Positions 62,429 through 64,000 of a stretch of 64,000 nucleotides of DNA are shown here, in pieces. The stretch covers positions 105,830-169,829 of the forward strand of contig CAJUKY010000002.1 in the NCBI GenBank assembly GCA_910587055.1, given 5' to 3'. Each line of letters opens with the position of its first letter. Positions within the stretch are counted from its first letter, which is position 1. The translations under genes and the position numbers were made by a program. Source of the stretch: Candidatus Gastranaerophilales bacterium. Lineage in GTDB: Bacteria > Cyanobacteriota > Vampirovibrionia > Gastranaerophilales > Gastranaerophilaceae. Below the pieces are notes generated by a model. It searched no databases. It worked only from the letters and a program-made list of their open reading frames with translations, and had not been told where the DNA came from.

Positions 62429-62806
62429 TTGGAATTAAAATCTGAAGATAAATTATATAAAATTGGTGAAGCGGCAGAAATTTTAGATGTTCATATTCAA
62501 ACTTTAAGAATTTATGACAAAGAAAATCTTTTACCCTCAAAACGCAGTGATACCAATAGACGCGGCTATAGCAGAGAAGATATCGAACGCGCCAAACTTA
62601 TATTATATCTGACGCGGGCACTCTCCGTAAATTTAAACGGCGTAAAAATTATTCTGCATTTTTTGAAAAAAAGCCGTATAGCCCCTGAGCTTGCGGTAGA
62701 ATTTATAAAAAACGCTGCAAAATCAGCAGGGATAAGCGATGATGAGATTGCAAATAACCTGAAACGCTACAATAAAGATAATTCCAGCGTATTTAAAACG
62801 CTATAG
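62429..62806 (+). CDS. MerR-family regulator, HspR-like
   Basis: A 125-residue regulator. The MerR HTH is at the N-terminus: YKIGEAAEILDVHIQTLRIYDKENLLPSKRS, and a wing with RRGYSREDIERAKLILYLTRAL. The rest is a helical tail. HspR-type regulators repress heat-shock genes; there are none of these here, so that role is only by similarity. The start is a TTG at 62429 with GGAGA 11 bases upstream and it lies 2 bases after rimO, suggesting joint transcription. Confidence 0.82.
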   Translation: MELKSEDKLYKIGEAAEILDVHIQTLRIYDKENLLPSKRSDTNRRGYSREDIERAKLILYLTRALSVNLNGVKIILHFLKKSRIAPELAVEFIKNAAKSAGISDDEIANNLKRYNKDNSSVFKTL

Positions 62807-62934
62807 TTCTTATCGAAAGCTTTTTTAAAGGATTTTAAAAATAATTTTTTCGCAAACTCATAAAATAACATATTTTATAGCTTGAAAAGCACTAATGGTA
62901 AGCTTTTAAGCCCTATCGATTTTACTGCGTTTAA

Positions 62935-62961
62935 AAAACGCCCCGAAAATCGGAGCGTTTT
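62935..62961. terminator. bidirectional intrinsic terminator
   Basis: AAAACGCCCCGA (62935-62946) pairs with TCGGAGCGTTTT (62950-62961) around a three-base loop, with one C-A mismatch. The A/T-rich ends give a U-tract in both directions, so it can serve the MerR gene (rightward) and the YtxH gene (leftward). The 178-base gap here contains nothing else recognisable. Confidence 0.8.
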
Positions 62962-62984
62962 AAAATTAAAAATCAACTATAGCT

Positions 62985-63257
62985 TTAGTTTTGAGCTTCT
63001 TTTTGTTTATTTATCAAGCCTTGAATTCTGTCTATGATTTCTTCACCTTTCTTTTGAACTTCAGAAACCATATCATCCGTTTTTTCCTGAATTTCTTTAA
63101 CAGCGTAAGAAGCTTTATTTAAGGCATCTTTGGTTGTTTTTGAAATTTGTTCTCTTGTTTCTTCACCTGATTGCGGTGCAAGCAAAACTCCGATAACCGA
63201 ACCTACAACTCCGCCTACAACAAATCCTACTAAAAATTTTCCTACTGACATAATCAT
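62985..63257 (-). CDS. YtxH-domain small membrane protein
   Basis: A 90-residue protein. An N-terminal membrane segment with a glycine-rich pattern (GKFLVGFVVGGVVGSVIGVLLAPQSGEETREQI) is the YtxH signature, followed by an amphipathic, charged coiled region (TKDALNKASYAVKEIQEKTDDMV...). YtxH proteins are small envelope stress-related proteins of unknown mechanism. The start may be the ATG at 63257 or 63251; AAAGGAA precedes. Three such genes follow each other, separated by short gaps. Confidence 0.85.
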   Translation of the reverse strand: MIMSVGKFLVGFVVGGVVGSVIGVLLAPQSGEETREQISKTTKDALNKASYAVKEIQEKTDDMVSEVQKKGEEIIDRIQGLINKQKEAQN

Positions 63258-63269
63258 TATTTCCTTTCT

Positions 63270-63629
63270 TTATTTTCTAAAAAGCTTAATGCCGAGGCTC
63301 AAACCTTCTTTAAGACCTGAAAAGAGCCCTCGCATTTTTTGTCCTATCATAAAAGGTACGCATAAAACCTTATCCATGGCGCCTTTCACTTTTTCCATTC
63401 CATCGTCCGCATTTTTTACAATAGAATTTATGGAACCCAGAGTTTCTTTTAATTCAACAAGAGTGGGTTCAAGCTCCTGATTTATCATTTCTGAAGTTTT
63501 TGATAAATTCTTGGCAAGGATAGTGGATGTATATATAAGCTTTATTAAAAATACTGCAATTAAAATAAGTAAAATTGCCGTTACGTAAATCAGAACCACT
63601 AAACCGATTTGCACTGTTGAATCCATCAT
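63270..63629 (-). CDS. DUF948-like small membrane protein
   Basis: A 119-residue protein. One membrane segment near the N-terminus (VQIGLVVLIYVTAILLILIAVFLIKLI) is followed by a long helix (EMINQELEPTLVELKETLGSINSIVKNADDGMEKV) and a basic C-terminus (GLKEGLSLGIKLFRK). This is the layout of DUF948 (YtxG-like) proteins, which in Bacillus are encoded next to YtxH. It lies 12 bases upstream of the neighbour and so they form an operon. Confidence 0.75.
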   Translation of the reverse strand: MMDSTVQIGLVVLIYVTAILLILIAVFLIKLIYTSTILAKNLSKTSEMINQELEPTLVELKETLGSINSIVKNADDGMEKVKGAMDKVLCVPFMIGQKMRGLFSGLKEGLSLGIKLFRK

Positions 63630-63646
63630 ATCGCCTCATTAAATTA

Positions 63647-63955
63647 CTACATGTTATAAACATCTGTTTCAATATTTTTAGCGTTTGCTAATTTTTCCGC
63701 TTTCATATTGTCTAAGAATTTTTTATATTCAAGCTCAATTTTACATTTTGAGCCTTTAATCATATCCATAGCCTGTTTTTTAGCTTTCTGAATTTCGGGC
63801 GAATATTTTTCTGCGGCATCAACAATGGTTTTTTTGATATCTTCCCTGAATTCTTTACCTGGCTTTGGCGCATACAAAAGACCGGCGGCAATTCCGCCTA
63901 CAATACCGGCTAAAATGCCAAAAGCAAAACATATTGAATTATCTTTTTTACACAT
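63647..63955 (-). CDS. YtxH-domain small membrane protein
   Basis: A 102-residue protein. The membrane segment ICFAFGILAGIVGGIAAGLLYAPKPGKEFRE is the YtxH pattern, followed by a Lys/Ala/Glu-rich helical tail. It is the first gene of a three-gene operon with the DUF948-like and second YtxH proteins. AAAAAGGAG precedes the ATG. The pair of YtxH proteins share the general pattern but not close identity. Confidence 0.82.
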   Translation of the reverse strand: MCKKDNSICFAFGILAGIVGGIAAGLLYAPKPGKEFREDIKKTIVDAAEKYSPEIQKAKKQAMDMIKGSKCKIELEYKKFLDNMKAEKLANAKNIETDVYNM

Positions 63956-64000
63956 TTTATTCTCCTTTTTATCAAGATTTGATAATTATAGCATTTTTTA

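Noticed and set aside
1..64000. CRISPR array, prophage, insertion sequence or rRNA operon
   Set aside because: No regularly spaced repeats, transposase, integrase, phage structural block or rRNA sequence was seen; the tail-collar-like domain is in a prepilin, not a phage cluster.

Overview
The window is AT-rich, gene-dense bacterial chromosome with mostly short intergenic gaps. The cell is Gram-negative: a TolC/MacA/MacB-type efflux operon, several Sec signal peptides and two prepilin-like proteins are encoded. Single-copy housekeeping genes (secA, ftsH, ruvB, recJ, pyrG, purH, gatC, rimO, coaE, folK, ftsEX) are intact. No photosynthesis gene is seen. The RuvB N-terminal extension, alanine before the prepilin cleavage site, and many small lineage-type proteins with one membrane segment fit a non-photosynthetic relative of Cyanobacteria (Vampirovibrionia/Melainabacteria, Gastranaerophilales type). 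This placement is inference.

Layout. 1-4.4 kb: the edge of a Gfo/Idh/MocA dehydrogenase, a WecG/TagA glycosyltransferase, a two-subunit transketolase and ftsEX. 4.4-14.5 kb: HDOD protein, ruvB, an ion permease, secA, a CorA transporter, a Maf pyrophosphatase and unknowns. 14.7-20 kb: MFS exporter, purH, surE and a radical SAM protein. Between purH and surE lies a 400-base gap holding a 25-residue hydrophobic peptide in a repeat- and hairpin-rich setting that resembles a type I toxin-antitoxin locus. 20-25.5 kb: two XRE regulators flank a very large glycine-rich prepilin-like protein, followed by a BaiN-type flavoprotein and folK. 25.6-33.7 kb: ftsH, a DUF374 acyltransferase, hisD, a HisA-HisI-HisE fusion, a CsaB-type pyruvyl transferase overlapping a PfkB-family protein that lacks the catalytic Asp, and a short-chain dehydrogenase. 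33.7-43.5 kb: radical SAM protein, DUF2023-like protein, ferredoxin, secreted coiled coil, recJ, Bax inhibitor-like protein, coaE, speB, a glycine-zipper protein, a DUF151 nuclease and a DUF1858 protein. 43.6 kb: tRNA-Leu(UAA).

44-48.7 kb (minus strand): a complete tripartite efflux operon, tolC-macA-ATPase-permease. Its tolC gene has an intact signal peptide but no ATG, GTG or TTG in front of it. Divergent from it, at 48.87-49.06 kb, are a sigma70-like promoter and a convincing cobalamin riboswitch. The riboswitch leads a plus-strand cluster of unrecognised genes (49060-52046), which is followed by a small prepilin carrying a phage tail-collar-like domain.

52.4-64 kb: a paralogous pair of secreted helical proteins, a pentapeptide-repeat protein, two NarL-type response regulators in tandem, gatC-pyrG, small secreted and membrane unknowns, a GT39-like membrane protein, rimO, a MerR/HspR-type regulator and three small YtxH/DUF948-type membrane proteins.

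The most interesting points are the putative type I toxin locus at 17.6-17.8 kb and the cobalamin riboswitch over genes with no evident link to B12. Next come the chimeric prepilins, the HisA-IE fusion and the non-canonical tolC start.
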